In this document: positions 45,577 to 53,719 of the stretch, in pieces | How positions within the stretch are numbered: position 1 is the first letter of the stretch | Layout of the letters: every line of letters starts with the position of its first letter | Origin: an uncultured Eubacterium sp. | GTDB lineage: Bacteria > Bacillota > Clostridia > Oscillospirales > Acutalibacteraceae | Direction of reading: 5' to 3' | NCBI GenBank assembly: GCA_934512155.1 | Contig: CAKSWS010000003.1 | Location: 18,925 to 82,924, forward strand | Length of the DNA stretch: 64,000 bases | Position numbers and translations under genes: made by a program | The notes under the pieces: model-generated | What the model was told of the DNA's origin: nothing | Databases searched by the model: none | The model's input: the letters and a program-made list of their open reading frames with translations, nothing else

Positions 45577-46965
45577 TTAATTCAAGCCTTTTTCACACTT
45601 TTTCTTGTGTACTTTAGTCAACAGAACCACGCACTCCACATGGGTGGTTCGAGGAAAAAGATCTACCGCTTTAAGGCGTTTAAGTTTATAACCTTTTTTG
45701 TTTAAAATATTTAAATCTCTTGCCAAAGTTGCGCTGTCGCATGAAACATAAACGATTTTGTTTATTTCAAGATTTTCAATAATATCAAACAATTCTTTTT
45801 GGCAACCCTTTCGGGGCGGGTCTAAAACAACGGTGCTGATTTTAATATTTTCTTTTTGAATTTGCTTTGCGCCCTCAAAAGCATCGGCACAAATGAAGCG
45901 AGCATTTTTTTCTTTGTTTAATGCTGCATTTTCTTTTGCATTTTCTATAGCGGAAGGCACAGTTTCTATACCGATAAGATTTTTGCAATTTTGCGCCATT
46001 GTTAAACCGATTGTGCCTGTGCCGCAATACAAATCAAGCAATGTATCATTTTTATTTAAATTTGCGAATTCAGCAGCAATCTTATAAAGTTTTTCACACT
46101 GATTATGATTAACCTGATAAAAACTTTCAGGGGAGATAACAAATTGTTTGCCCAACAACTCATCGGTTATTTTCTCGCTGCCCCACAAAACTTTTGTTTC
46201 ATTACCCAAAATAACGTTTGTTTTGCTTTTATTAATATTTAAAACAACACTTTTAAGTCCCGGCAATTGAGATTTAAGACAATCAACAAGCATTTCACTG
46301 TTTGGTATGCTGTTTCCGTTTATTACGGCACAAGCCATAATTTCACCGGTAACATATGCTTTTCTGAAATAAATATGGCGAAGCAAGCCTTTACCGGCTT
46401 TTTCATCATACGAAGTAACGCTGTTTGCAAGTGCCCATTTTTCAAATGCGTTTAAGCCGTTTTCAAATTCCTTTGGCTGAAGAAGACAGGAGCGGCAGGG
46501 AATAATCCTGTGGCTTTTATATGCATAAAATCCTGCATAAAACCTTCCGTTTTCAATTAAAACAGGATATTGAGCTTTATTTCTGTAATGTTTTATTTCA
46601 TCTGCGCCTATAATTTCTTCACAAGAAAAATCAATTTTACCGATTCGCTTTACGGCATCGTTAACACGTGCAAGTTTATATTTTAATTCTTCTTCATAAG
46701 TCATTGACCAAAAAGAACAGCCGCCGCACTTTTGAAAAACAGGGCAGTCGCTTTCGATTCTTGACAGCGACGGAATAATTAATTCATCGGTTATGGCAAC
46801 GGCATAATTTTTAGAAGTTTTAATAATATGTGCAACTATTTTATCACCGGGAACTGTATTTCTTACAAACACAGCCATGCCGTTATACCTACCGACTCCG
46901 CTGCCCTCAGACGTAACGGAATCTATACATAATTCAATTTTGTCGTTCTTTTTAAGAGTCAACAT
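45577..46965 (-). CDS. rlmD: 23S rRNA (uracil-5-)-methyltransferase, RlmD/RumA family
   Basis: Methylates a uracil of 23S rRNA. 462 residues: N-terminal TRAM domain (about 1-60), iron-sulfur cysteines CPVFQKCGGC (about 74-83) with a fourth Cys in PCRSC, SAM site DLYCGTGTIGL (about 317-327), DPPRKG (about 383-388) and catalytic SCDSATLARD (about 407-416). The C-terminal HVECV segment contains the 17-bp repeat, and the residues after it (VLLTKVHKKKCEKGLN) may come from the inserted element rather than the ancestral gene. Same strand as the long 33-43 kb series, which it probably once adjoined. Confidence 0.93.
   Translation of the reverse strand: MLTLKKNDKIELCIDSVTSEGSGVGRYNGMAVFVRNTVPGDKIVAHIIKTSKNYAVAITDELIIPSLSRIESDCPVFQKCGGCSFWSMTYEEELKYKLARVNDAVKRIGKIDFSCEEIIGADEIKHYRNKAQYPVLIENGRFYAGFYAYKSHRIIPCRSCLLQPKEFENGLNAFEKWALANSVTSYDEKAGKGLLRHIYFRKAYVTGEIMACAVINGNSIPNSEMLVDCLKSQLPGLKSVVLNINKSKTNVILGNETKVLWGSEKITDELLGKQFVISPESFYQVNHNQCEKLYKIAAEFANLNKNDTLLDLYCGTGTIGLTMAQNCKNLIGIETVPSAIENAKENAALNKEKNARFICADAFEGAKQIQKENIKISTVVLDPPRKGCQKELFDIIENLEINKIVYVSCDSATLARDLNILNKKGYKLKRLKAVDLFPRTTHVECVVLLTKVHKKKCEKGLN
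45627..45643. repeat. 17-bp direct repeat, right boundary of the island (inside rlmD)
   Basis: CCACGCACTCCACATGG, exact copy of 42971-42987, encoding HVECV near the rlmD C-terminus. Confidence 0.75.
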
Positions 46966-47021
46966 AAATCACCAACATTATAATAGCATATATAATTTTA
47001 AATATAAAGAGAAAAAATAAA

Positions 47022-47049
47022 AAAGCCAAAGGTTTTTAAAACCTTTGGC
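47022..47049 (-). terminator. Terminator of the P-type ATPase gene
   Basis: GCCAAAGGTTTT / AAAACCTTTGGC arms followed on the minus strand by TTTTTTATTTTTT, 12 nt after the stop. Confidence 0.9.
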
Positions 47050-47060
47050 AAATTATTATT

Positions 47061-49697
47061 TTACTTTTCAACCTTACGCTGAATAAGCTTAACAATTTCA
47101 ACAACAGGAATTACAGAAATTGCAAGTGCCATTGAAACTAAATATTCGGCAAGTGAAATAGAAGCAAAATCAAAAGCGTTTGCAAGGAACGGAACATAAA
47201 TTACAACAGTTGAAAGAACAAGACTTATAAGCATTGCACCGTAAAGGAATTTATTGTGGTTTTTCATTTTAAAAATAGATTCTCTTCTTGAGCGCATATT
47301 AAATGAATGGAAAATTTCTGCCATTGACAATGTTAAAAAAGCCATTGTCATTCCATTTTGATGAATAAGATCCTGCGTTCCTGCTGCCATGTGCATTCCG
47401 CAAAAATAAGCGGCAAGTGTTACAACTGTTACCATTATGCCCTGCCATGCAATATCAACACCCATTCCGTTTGCGAAAATACCGTCCTTACTGCTTCGTG
47501 GAGCACGTTTCATAATATTGCCTTCTCCGCTTTCCATACCTAATGCAAGAGCCGGGAAACAGTCTGTTATAAGGTTAATCCACAGCAAGTGAACAGGTTC
47601 TAAAATTGTAAAGCCCATAAGTGTGGCAATAAAAATAGTTAACACTTCAGACAAATTAGAAGAAAGCAAAAACTGAATTGATTTTCTTATGTTGTCATAA
47701 ATTCTTCTGCCCTCTTCAACAGCAGAAACTATTGTGGCGAAATTGTCATCTGCAAGCACCATATCGGCAACGTTTTTAGTTACATCAGTGCCTGTAATTC
47801 CCATGCCTATACCAATATCCGCACTTTTAATTGACGGAGCGTCATTAACGCCGTCGCCTGTCATAGCAGTAACCATGCCTTTATTTTTCCAAGCATTCAC
47901 AATTCTAACCTTATGCTCAGGCTGAACACGGGCATAAACGCAGTAATTTTCTATTTGGTTGTTAAGTTCTTCATCCGAAAATTTATCAAGTTCTGCGCCT
48001 GTTATTGCCGCATCCGCACTGTCTGCAATGCCAAGTTGCTTTGCAATGGCAACCGCTGTATCTTTATGGTCGCCGGTTATCATCACAGGACGAATACCTG
48101 CTTCCTTTGCCTCAACAATAGCGTCCACAACTTCAGGACGAACAGGGTCAATCATACCTGCAATGCCAATGTAGCACAAATCTTTTTCAAGATATGACGG
48201 TTCCTGACTTTCAGGCATTTTATTATAAACACGCATCGCAACACAAAGAACACGAAGTGCCTCATCTGCCATTGCTTTGTTATCTGATAAAACAGAATTA
48301 AATATCTCCTCTGTCATAGGAACTTGCTTTCCGTTAACAAGTGCCGTTGTGCATCTGCTTAAAACAACATCGGGCGCACCCTTTGTATATTGCACAAATC
48401 CATTATTAGCACTGTGAACAGTGCTCATCATTTTTCTTGAAGAATCAAACGGTGCTTCGCCCACACGAGGAAATTCGGATTCAAGTTCATATTTTAACAA
48501 ATTTTGCTTTTTTGCCCATTCAACAAGAGCCGCTTCTGTAGGCTCACCTTTAACTTCACCGTCTTCAAGAACAGCATCGGAGCAAAGTGCCATAGCTTGT
48601 GCCGCAAGTTTTTCATTATTGCCGCTGAAATTAACAACAGTCATTTTATTTTGTGTTAATGTGCCTGTTTTATCTGAACAAATAACCTGAGTACAACCCA
48701 AAGTTTCAACAGCGGTAAGTTTTCTTATTACGGCATTGCGTTTACTCATTTTTGTAACACCGATTGAAAGAACAATAGTTACAACAGCTGCAAGTCCCTC
48801 AGGAATTGCGGCAACAGCAAGGGAAACAGCAACCATAAATGTATCAAGCACGGTATCAAAAGTAACACCTGCACCGCTTATAAGTCCTCTTACAATATCA
48901 AGAACAAATATAAAAACACAAATTCCGAGGACGATAAAGGATAATACTTTTGAAAGCTGATTGAGTTTAAGCTGAAGCGGAGTTTCGCCGTCTTTTGATT
49001 CATTTAACGCATCGGCAATTTTACCCATTTCAGTATCCATACCGATTGCAACAACAACAGCTTCACCTCTGCCATATACAACATTTGAACCCATATAACA
49101 CATGTTTTTTCTATCGCCCAAAGGAACATCGTCTGAACCTAAAGAATCAATAACATCATCTGTTTTATTAACCGGTACAGATTCACCGGTAAGCGCCGCT
49201 TCTTCAATTTTCATAGATGCGGATTTTAAAATTCTGCAATCGGCAGGCACACTGTCGCCTGCTTCAAGAACAATAATATCACCGACTGTTAAATCTTCTG
49301 CTGCAACAGTTTCAATTTTTCCGTTTCTTTTAACCTTACTTGTTGCTGCGGCAATTTCCTGCAAAGCTTCTATTGCTTTTTCCGCTTTTGATTCCTGATA
49401 AACACCTAAAACGGCATTTATAACAACAACAATCATAATAATGATAACATCCGAAGGAAATTCCTTGTTATAAACAGATGTTATGGCAGAAACAACAGCG
49501 GCAACAATTAAAATAATAATCATCGGATCTGCAAGCTGCATAAAAAATTTATGAATTATGCTTTCTTTTTTACCCTCTGTCAATTTATTTTTGCCGTTTT
49601 TTTCCAAACGGTTTTTTGCTTCTTCTGCCGTTAATCCGGTTTCGGTGGAAGCAACGTTTTCCAAAACAGCTTGTTTTGTGCTAAGATACTCTTTCAT
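47061..49697 (-). CDS. P-type cation ATPase (Ca2+-ATPase-like), probably a manganese exporter
   Basis: 878-residue P2-type ATPase. Actuator motif LTGESVPV (about 169-176), phosphorylation site ICSDKTGTLT with Asp342, and hinge TGDGVNDAPSI. Membrane motif AAIPEGLAAVV in M4 and NLITDCFPALALG in M6 are those of calcium/manganese pumps, with Cys where most calcium pumps have Gly after the aspartate. ATG at 49697 fits AAGGAG with an 8-nt spacer better than the GTG two codons before. The gene is controlled by a yybP-ykoY riboswitch, known to sense Mn2+, so export of excess Mn2+ is more likely than calcium transport. Confidence 0.92.
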   Translation of the reverse strand: MKEYLSTKQAVLENVASTETGLTAEEAKNRLEKNGKNKLTEGKKESIIHKFFMQLADPMIIILIVAAVVSAITSVYNKEFPSDVIIIMIVVVINAVLGVYQESKAEKAIEALQEIAAATSKVKRNGKIETVAAEDLTVGDIIVLEAGDSVPADCRILKSASMKIEEAALTGESVPVNKTDDVIDSLGSDDVPLGDRKNMCYMGSNVVYGRGEAVVVAIGMDTEMGKIADALNESKDGETPLQLKLNQLSKVLSFIVLGICVFIFVLDIVRGLISGAGVTFDTVLDTFMVAVSLAVAAIPEGLAAVVTIVLSIGVTKMSKRNAVIRKLTAVETLGCTQVICSDKTGTLTQNKMTVVNFSGNNEKLAAQAMALCSDAVLEDGEVKGEPTEAALVEWAKKQNLLKYELESEFPRVGEAPFDSSRKMMSTVHSANNGFVQYTKGAPDVVLSRCTTALVNGKQVPMTEEIFNSVLSDNKAMADEALRVLCVAMRVYNKMPESQEPSYLEKDLCYIGIAGMIDPVRPEVVDAIVEAKEAGIRPVMITGDHKDTAVAIAKQLGIADSADAAITGAELDKFSDEELNNQIENYCVYARVQPEHKVRIVNAWKNKGMVTAMTGDGVNDAPSIKSADIGIGMGITGTDVTKNVADMVLADDNFATIVSAVEEGRRIYDNIRKSIQFLLSSNLSEVLTIFIATLMGFTILEPVHLLWINLITDCFPALALGMESGEGNIMKRAPRSSKDGIFANGMGVDIAWQGIMVTVVTLAAYFCGMHMAAGTQDLIHQNGMTMAFLTLSMAEIFHSFNMRSRRESIFKMKNHNKFLYGAMLISLVLSTVVIYVPFLANAFDFASISLAEYLVSMALAISVIPVVEIVKLIQRKVEK

Positions 49698-49746
49698 AGC
49701 CACAACTCCTTCATACTTGGGAACAACAATATTGTAACTTTAATTA

Positions 49747-49873
49747 TAAAAAAGACTTATACATAGTATTGCAACTATGTATAAGTCTCATTCTGAAAAG
49801 TTAAACCAGCCTATTGGCATGAATGTTGATTTAACCCACGCAAACACGTGGAATTACTCCCCTATACTATAGT
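49747..49873 (-). ncRNA. yybP-ykoY manganese riboswitch with overlapping terminator
   Basis: The minus-strand leader has the family's GGGGAGTA (49855-49862), a CCACG/CGTGG hairpin, ATCAACATTCATGCC, a GCC/GGC hairpin and a closing AGAATGAGACTT. P1 is ACTATAGTATA (49863-49873) pairing, with one bulged A, to TATACATAGT (49774-49783). That same 3' strand is part of the 5' arm of a 15-bp terminator (49774-49788 with 49753-49767, then a U-run). P1 and the terminator cannot coexist, so metal binding should allow read-through into the ATPase (an ON switch). Confidence 0.85.
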
Positions 49874-49876
49874 AAA

Positions 49877-49905
49877 ATTTTAACACTTACCCATATAATT
49901 GTCAA
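49877..49905 (-). promoter_or_regulatory. Promoter of the riboswitch-ATPase unit
   Basis: Minus strand TTGACA (49900-49905), 17 bp, TAAAAT (49877-49882). Predicted start near 49870, at the edge of the aptamer's P1. Confidence 0.7.
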
Positions 49906-49943
49906 CATTTTTACAATTCAATTTACTGATTGTTAATAATTTT

Positions 49944-49975
49944 AATAAAAAATAACCGGACTTTTCAGCCCGGTT
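49944..49975 (-). terminator. Terminator of the aldolase operon
   Basis: AACCGG (49954-49959) / CCGGTT (49970-49975) stem followed on the minus strand by TATTTTTTATT, just after the aldolase stop. Confidence 0.8.
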
Positions 49976-49981
49976 AAATAA

Positions 49982-51199
49982 TTATTTTTCGTTAATTTGC
50001 TTTGAATATTTAGCAAGATAAACTGTTCTCATAAGGAAACATTCTGCCTTTGGAACATAGTGAGCACGGTTAAAGATGTCTACATCAATAACTGCGGCAC
50101 AGCCTTTATCCATAATAATTTCAAGAGCCTGCATATCACCGTCATTATTGCCTGTTACAAGAGCACCGTTACCGTTAATAAGAACTGCATTTCTGCCATC
50201 AATAGCTTTGCCGATTTTCTTTGCACAATCATCTGTATCGCCGTCAATCCAATCACAGCATTTAACATCAAGTCCAACGATTTGAGCAAAGTCATCAATC
50301 ATAGGAACCATTGTTTCGCCTGTGCATGAAACAGCAACAACATCAGGGTCTGTAAGATGTTTAATAATTGTAACATCTTCTGTTTCATAAATTGCCTTAT
50401 GAATTTTAGCGCATTTAGGTGCAATTCCGTTAACGCCGAGACCCGTCTCAAGGTCAACATCAACACTTTCACCGCCAACTGTTAAAGTAAACATATTACC
50501 GTTTCTTACAGATGAACCTAAATCGCAAATTGATGACGGCATAGCACCGCAATCATTTTTCTTAAGGAAGTAGTTTCTTTTATCGTCTTCATCATATTTT
50601 TTTGCCCAAGAATGACGAAGATAGTTATCTTTAATAACCTTTTCACAACACTTTTCAAGTGAATCGGCAATATTGAAAGCGTCTTCATAAGTGTCGCCCA
50701 TACAAAGAGTGCCGTGGTGCATAAGCATAATTGCACGTGCGCCCGGATTCATCATTATGCACATTTCAACCTTTTTACGAAGAGAATTTGTGGTTGACAT
50801 AGCATAATCGGCACAAGGAACTTTATCGCCCAAAACAGGTTTAAATTCATCATAAACATTTCTGATTTCCATACCTGTAATGCTGACGATTGTTGCAGCC
50901 TTTTGATGAGTATGAATAACAAAATCAACTGTTGGATGATGTCTGTAAGCAGCGGCATGAACGCCTTTTTCAGATGACGGCTTAATGTCGCCTTCATATG
51001 AACAATCATCAATATTAACAACAACGATTTCTTCAGGAGTTAAATCTTCATAAGCTCTGCCAGACGGGGTAATAACAAACTGAGTATCTGAAATACGTGC
51101 AGAAACATTGCCCCATGTGCGAGCGATAAGACCTGTTTCAACAAGCTTTTTGCCTGCCTCAACGACTAATCTTTTAGCCTCTTCAATTTCGTATGCCAT
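49982..51199 (-). CDS. Class II aldolase/adducin family protein with a second, His-less tandem domain
   Basis: Zinc aldolase or epimerase of the FucA/AraD fold, which cleaves sugar phosphates to dihydroxyacetone phosphate. 405 residues, about twice the usual 215. Domain 1 (1-195) has TWGNVSAR (28-35), catalytic Glu77 in PSSEKG, zinc ligands His96 and His98 (IHTHQ) and the HHG motif (161-163). Domain 2 (about 225-405: IHKAIYETEDVTIIKHLTDP ... SCTGETMVPMID ... LINGNGALVTG) repeats the order of the fold but lacks the zinc histidines. ATG follows AAAGGA. It lies 73 bp after the aminotransferase in one operon. Confidence 0.85.
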   Translation of the reverse strand: MAYEIEEAKRLVVEAGKKLVETGLIARTWGNVSARISDTQFVITPSGRAYEDLTPEEIVVVNIDDCSYEGDIKPSSEKGVHAAAYRHHPTVDFVIHTHQKAATIVSITGMEIRNVYDEFKPVLGDKVPCADYAMSTTNSLRKKVEMCIMMNPGARAIMLMHHGTLCMGDTYEDAFNIADSLEKCCEKVIKDNYLRHSWAKKYDEDDKRNYFLKKNDCGAMPSSICDLGSSVRNGNMFTLTVGGESVDVDLETGLGVNGIAPKCAKIHKAIYETEDVTIIKHLTDPDVVAVSCTGETMVPMIDDFAQIVGLDVKCCDWIDGDTDDCAKKIGKAIDGRNAVLINGNGALVTGNNDGDMQALEIIMDKGCAAVIDVDIFNRAHYVPKAECFLMRTVYLAKYSKQINEK

Positions 51200-51238
51200 T
51201 GTAATATCCTTTCTGAATATACTTATCTAAGCAGACAA

Positions 51239-51260
51239 AGGGCGGTGAAAAAACCGCCCT
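51239..51260 (-). promoter_or_regulatory. Stem-loop between the aminotransferase and aldolase genes
   Basis: AGGGCGGT / ACCGCCCT arms with loop GAAAAA. Only a very short T-run follows, so it is more likely a processing or stability element than a full terminator. Confidence 0.5.
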
Positions 51261-51272
51261 AAATCGACTTAA

Positions 51273-52757
51273 TTAATAATCAATTTTTTCGCACTTTGAA
51301 AGAACTTTATCAAAACGACGAATACATTCATCAATGTCTTCTTCAGTATAAGCGCTTGATGTATAAAGACGAGAACCTGCAAGTGTAACAAGACCTTCAG
51401 CCATGTAAGCAGCACCCATGTACTGCATTTCTGTTTGACGAATGCCTGTTTGCTTAAGAACTGAAGGAATAGTCCAAATCTTTGTCCAGTCGATTCTAAA
51501 CTGCATTGTAGCAACAGTATGTAAGTGGCAAATTGAACCAACGTTGTAGCAAACGAAAGGAAGGTCATACTTCTTAATTGAGTCATTAATTCCCTTTGTA
51601 AGTCTGTCTGCCATATGACCTGCAACTTGGCAAGCATTTCTCTTTTCAATTTCGTTGATTACTGTGTAACCTGCACAGCAAGAAATAGGTGTTGCAGCCA
51701 TTGTACCGCCGCACATTGCTTTATGAATCTTTTTGCCTTCAGCCTTGTCAAGACCGGCGCCAAGATATTTCATAACTTCTTTGTGTCCGCCGATGCCGCC
51801 TGCACCAGGATAGCCGCCTGCAATGATTTTACCGAAAATTGTAATATCAGGGTCAATACCATAATAGCCCTGTGCACCTGAAAGACCGATACGGAAACCT
51901 GTAACAACTTCATCACAAACAAGAAGAGCGCCATATTTACGGCAAAGAGCCTGAACACCCTTAGGGAAGTCTTTATCTACAGGGCGAGTTGCTGATTCAG
52001 GACCGCATGGTTCAATAAATACAGCAGCTGTGCCGCCACGGAATTTATTAAGAATAAGTTTTCTTTCAAGGCTCTTCAAATCATTTGGGAAGAACTCCTG
52101 TGTATGCTTAAATACAAACAACGGAACACCATGAGATTGAAGGTTAAGTGTACCCGGAACACGCATACCCCAAGCAAGCTGGTCTGACCAACCGTGGTAA
52201 GCGCCGCCCATTTTAATTACATTCTTATGACCTGTTGCAAGACGAGCAACACGAACAGCACACATACAAGCCTCTGTACCTGAACCGAGCATACGGAACA
52301 TTTCTACAGAAGGAACGCATTCGCTGATTTTTTTTGCAAGTTTGTATTCATAAGGATGGAAAAGACCTGTTGAAGGACCGCAGTCATCAAGAAGTTTTTT
52401 AACTTCTTCTTTAACAACATCATCATTTGAACCGATGATTGTAGGACCGCCTGCCTGAAGGAAATCAAAGTATTCATTTCCGTCGATATCATAAAGTCTG
52501 TTGCCTTTAGCCTTTGTCATAACAATCGGGAAAGGATAGTTAAACGCAAGGTTATGCTGAACACCGCCCGGAATGATTTCTCTTGCTTCAGTAATCATTT
52601 CCTTTGATTTCGCACACTTTTTATCGAAATATTCTTCTTCATATTCCTTTAAAGCGTTTCTGTTAATTGAATAAATTGGTTTCTTGATGAGTGCATCAAG
52701 CTGAGCAGTGATTACACCTGCGTCGGGATACTCTGAAATTGCAAATCTTGTATCCAT
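51273..52757 (-). CDS. Class III aminotransferase, glutamate-1-semialdehyde aminomutase-like
   Basis: PLP enzyme of 494 residues. PLP-phosphate region LGSGTEA (157-163), YHGWSD (187-192), Asp282 in CDEVVTGFR (281-289) and Schiff-base Lys310 in FGKIIAGGYPGAGG. A roughly 60-residue N-terminal extension precedes the usual EIIPGGVQHN start of GSA-aminomutase-like proteins. ATG 52757 follows AGGAGG; the upstream open frame to 52865 runs through the promoter and is not translated. No heme genes are near, so it is not HemL in context; it should move an amino group on a catabolic substrate together with the adjacent aldolase and kinase. Confidence 0.87.
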   Translation of the reverse strand: MDTRFAISEYPDAGVITAQLDALIKKPIYSINRNALKEYEEEYFDKKCAKSKEMITEAREIIPGGVQHNLAFNYPFPIVMTKAKGNRLYDIDGNEYFDFLQAGGPTIIGSNDDVVKEEVKKLLDDCGPSTGLFHPYEYKLAKKISECVPSVEMFRMLGSGTEACMCAVRVARLATGHKNVIKMGGAYHGWSDQLAWGMRVPGTLNLQSHGVPLFVFKHTQEFFPNDLKSLERKLILNKFRGGTAAVFIEPCGPESATRPVDKDFPKGVQALCRKYGALLVCDEVVTGFRIGLSGAQGYYGIDPDITIFGKIIAGGYPGAGGIGGHKEVMKYLGAGLDKAEGKKIHKAMCGGTMAATPISCCAGYTVINEIEKRNACQVAGHMADRLTKGINDSIKKYDLPFVCYNVGSICHLHTVATMQFRIDWTKIWTIPSVLKQTGIRQTEMQYMGAAYMAEGLVTLAGSRLYTSSAYTEEDIDECIRRFDKVLSKCEKIDY

Positions 52758-52780
52758 AATTAATTTCCTCCTTAAGAATA

Positions 52781-52796
52781 GTGAGCCGCTGCTCAC
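52781..52796. promoter_or_regulatory. Palindromic operator 1 (probable TetR site)
   Basis: GTGAGCCGCTGCTCAC, 6-bp arms with a 4-bp centre. Shares half-site GTGAGY with operator 2, 26 bp away centre to centre. Lies between the aminotransferase promoter and its ribosome site. Confidence 0.75.
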
Positions 52797-52806
52797 CTTT
52801 ATTAAT

Positions 52807-52822
52807 GTGAGTGGGCACTCAC
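52807..52822. promoter_or_regulatory. Palindromic operator 2 (probable TetR site)
   Basis: GTGAGTGGGCACTCAC, same architecture as operator 1. About 9 bp downstream of the predicted transcription start, a roadblock position. Confidence 0.75.
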
Positions 52823-52837
52823 TAAATTTACAGTTTA

Positions 52838-52865
52838 AGTATATCACTTTTCTACGATTTGTCAA
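52838..52865 (-). promoter_or_regulatory. Promoter of the aminotransferase-aldolase operon
   Basis: Minus strand TTGACA (52860-52865), 16 bp, TATACT (52838-52843). Confidence 0.75.
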
Positions 52866-52906
52866 ATCACTTTCTGAAAATTTTTGGCTAAAATTGTTAC
52901 AAAATA

Positions 52907-52935
52907 TTGAAGTTATTATTAATTTATGGTAAGAT
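52907..52935 (+). promoter_or_regulatory. Promoter of the TetR-kinase unit
   Basis: TTGAAG (52907-52912), 17 bp, TAAGAT (52930-52935), divergent from the aminotransferase promoter. Confidence 0.6.
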
Positions 52936-52974
52936 ATTGGATATTACTAACAACACAAGTAAGGGGATTTGTTA

Positions 52975-53688
52975 GTGTTGCACAAAAAGGATTTTTTTGC
53001 TTTGTGCAATGCTACAAAATTTAAAAAAATGTCAAATATTCATTACAAAAAAGCGTTTGAAAGAATTCCCGATGAACGAAAAGAATTGATTCTTGAAGTA
53101 GGTATTGAAGAGTTTTCATCTAAAGGATACGAAAAGGCAAATATTAACGTTATTGCCCAAAAAGCAGGCATAAGCATTGGACTGATGTACAAGTACTTTG
53201 CAACAAAAGAAGATTTATTTTTAACATGCATAAGCAGAGGAATGATGATTCTTAACAATGCATTAACGGAAATTATGGCTTCTGACGATAAGCTGCTTGT
53301 TAAAGCAGAAAAACTTATCAGAGCTACATGTAAACTTTCAAAAGAAAATTCAAAATACATAAAACTTTATAACGAAATCACTGCAGAAAAAGACGGCGAA
53401 CGTGCAGTAGCGCTTGCACGTGAAATTGAAGTAAGAACAAGCAGAGTTTACATAACCGTTATTGCCCAGGCACTTGCCGGCGGTGACGTAAGAAACGATT
53501 TAGACCCTCGCCTGTTTGCTTTTTTTCTTGATAATTTGCTTCTTACACTTCAATTTTCATTTACCTGTGAATATTATAAAGAAAGATTAAGAATTTACAC
53601 AGGCGTTGACACAAATGAAATGGACGACGAACAAATTGTTAAACAGCTGCTGAAATTTATTGAATCGGCATTTACATTTGAAAAATAA
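52975..53688 (+). CDS. TetR/AcrR family transcriptional regulator, GTG start
   Basis: 237 residues. The N-terminal DNA-binding domain reads ERKELILEVGIEEFSSKGYE ... INVIAQKAGISIGLMYKYFATKEDLF, the standard TetR helix-turn-helix, after an unusual 20-residue leader; the C-terminal helical domain is the ligand pocket. GTG at 52975 lies 8 nt after AAGGGG; TTG at 52969 is too close to it and ATG at 53029 has no ribosome site. Divergent from the aminotransferase gene, whose leader has two matching palindromes, and 31 bp before the kinase, so it most likely represses this locus until a pathway metabolite binds. Confidence 0.9.
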   Translation: MLHKKDFFALCNATKFKKMSNIHYKKAFERIPDERKELILEVGIEEFSSKGYEKANINVIAQKAGISIGLMYKYFATKEDLFLTCISRGMMILNNALTEIMASDDKLLVKAEKLIRATCKLSKENSKYIKLYNEITAEKDGERAVALAREIEVRTSRVYITVIAQALAGGDVRNDLDPRLFAFFLDNLLLTLQFSFTCEYYKERLRIYTGVDTNEMDDEQIVKQLLKFIESAFTFEK

Positions 53689-53719
53689 CAACTGCTTTGT
53701 TGTTTTAGGAGGATAAAAA

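Noticed and set aside
49753..49788. Simple intergenic terminator of an upstream gene
   Set aside because: The upstream operon already has its own terminator (49944-49975), and this hairpin shares its arm with an aptamer helix, so it belongs to the riboswitch.
51273..52757. Annotation of the aminotransferase as HemL
   Set aside because: Fold and motifs are similar, but it has an N-terminal extension, no heme genes nearby and a catabolic neighbourhood.
52758..52865. 36-codon N-terminal extension of the aminotransferase
   Set aside because: It would translate through the promoter, both operators and the ribosome site; ATG 52757 with AGGAGG is the start.
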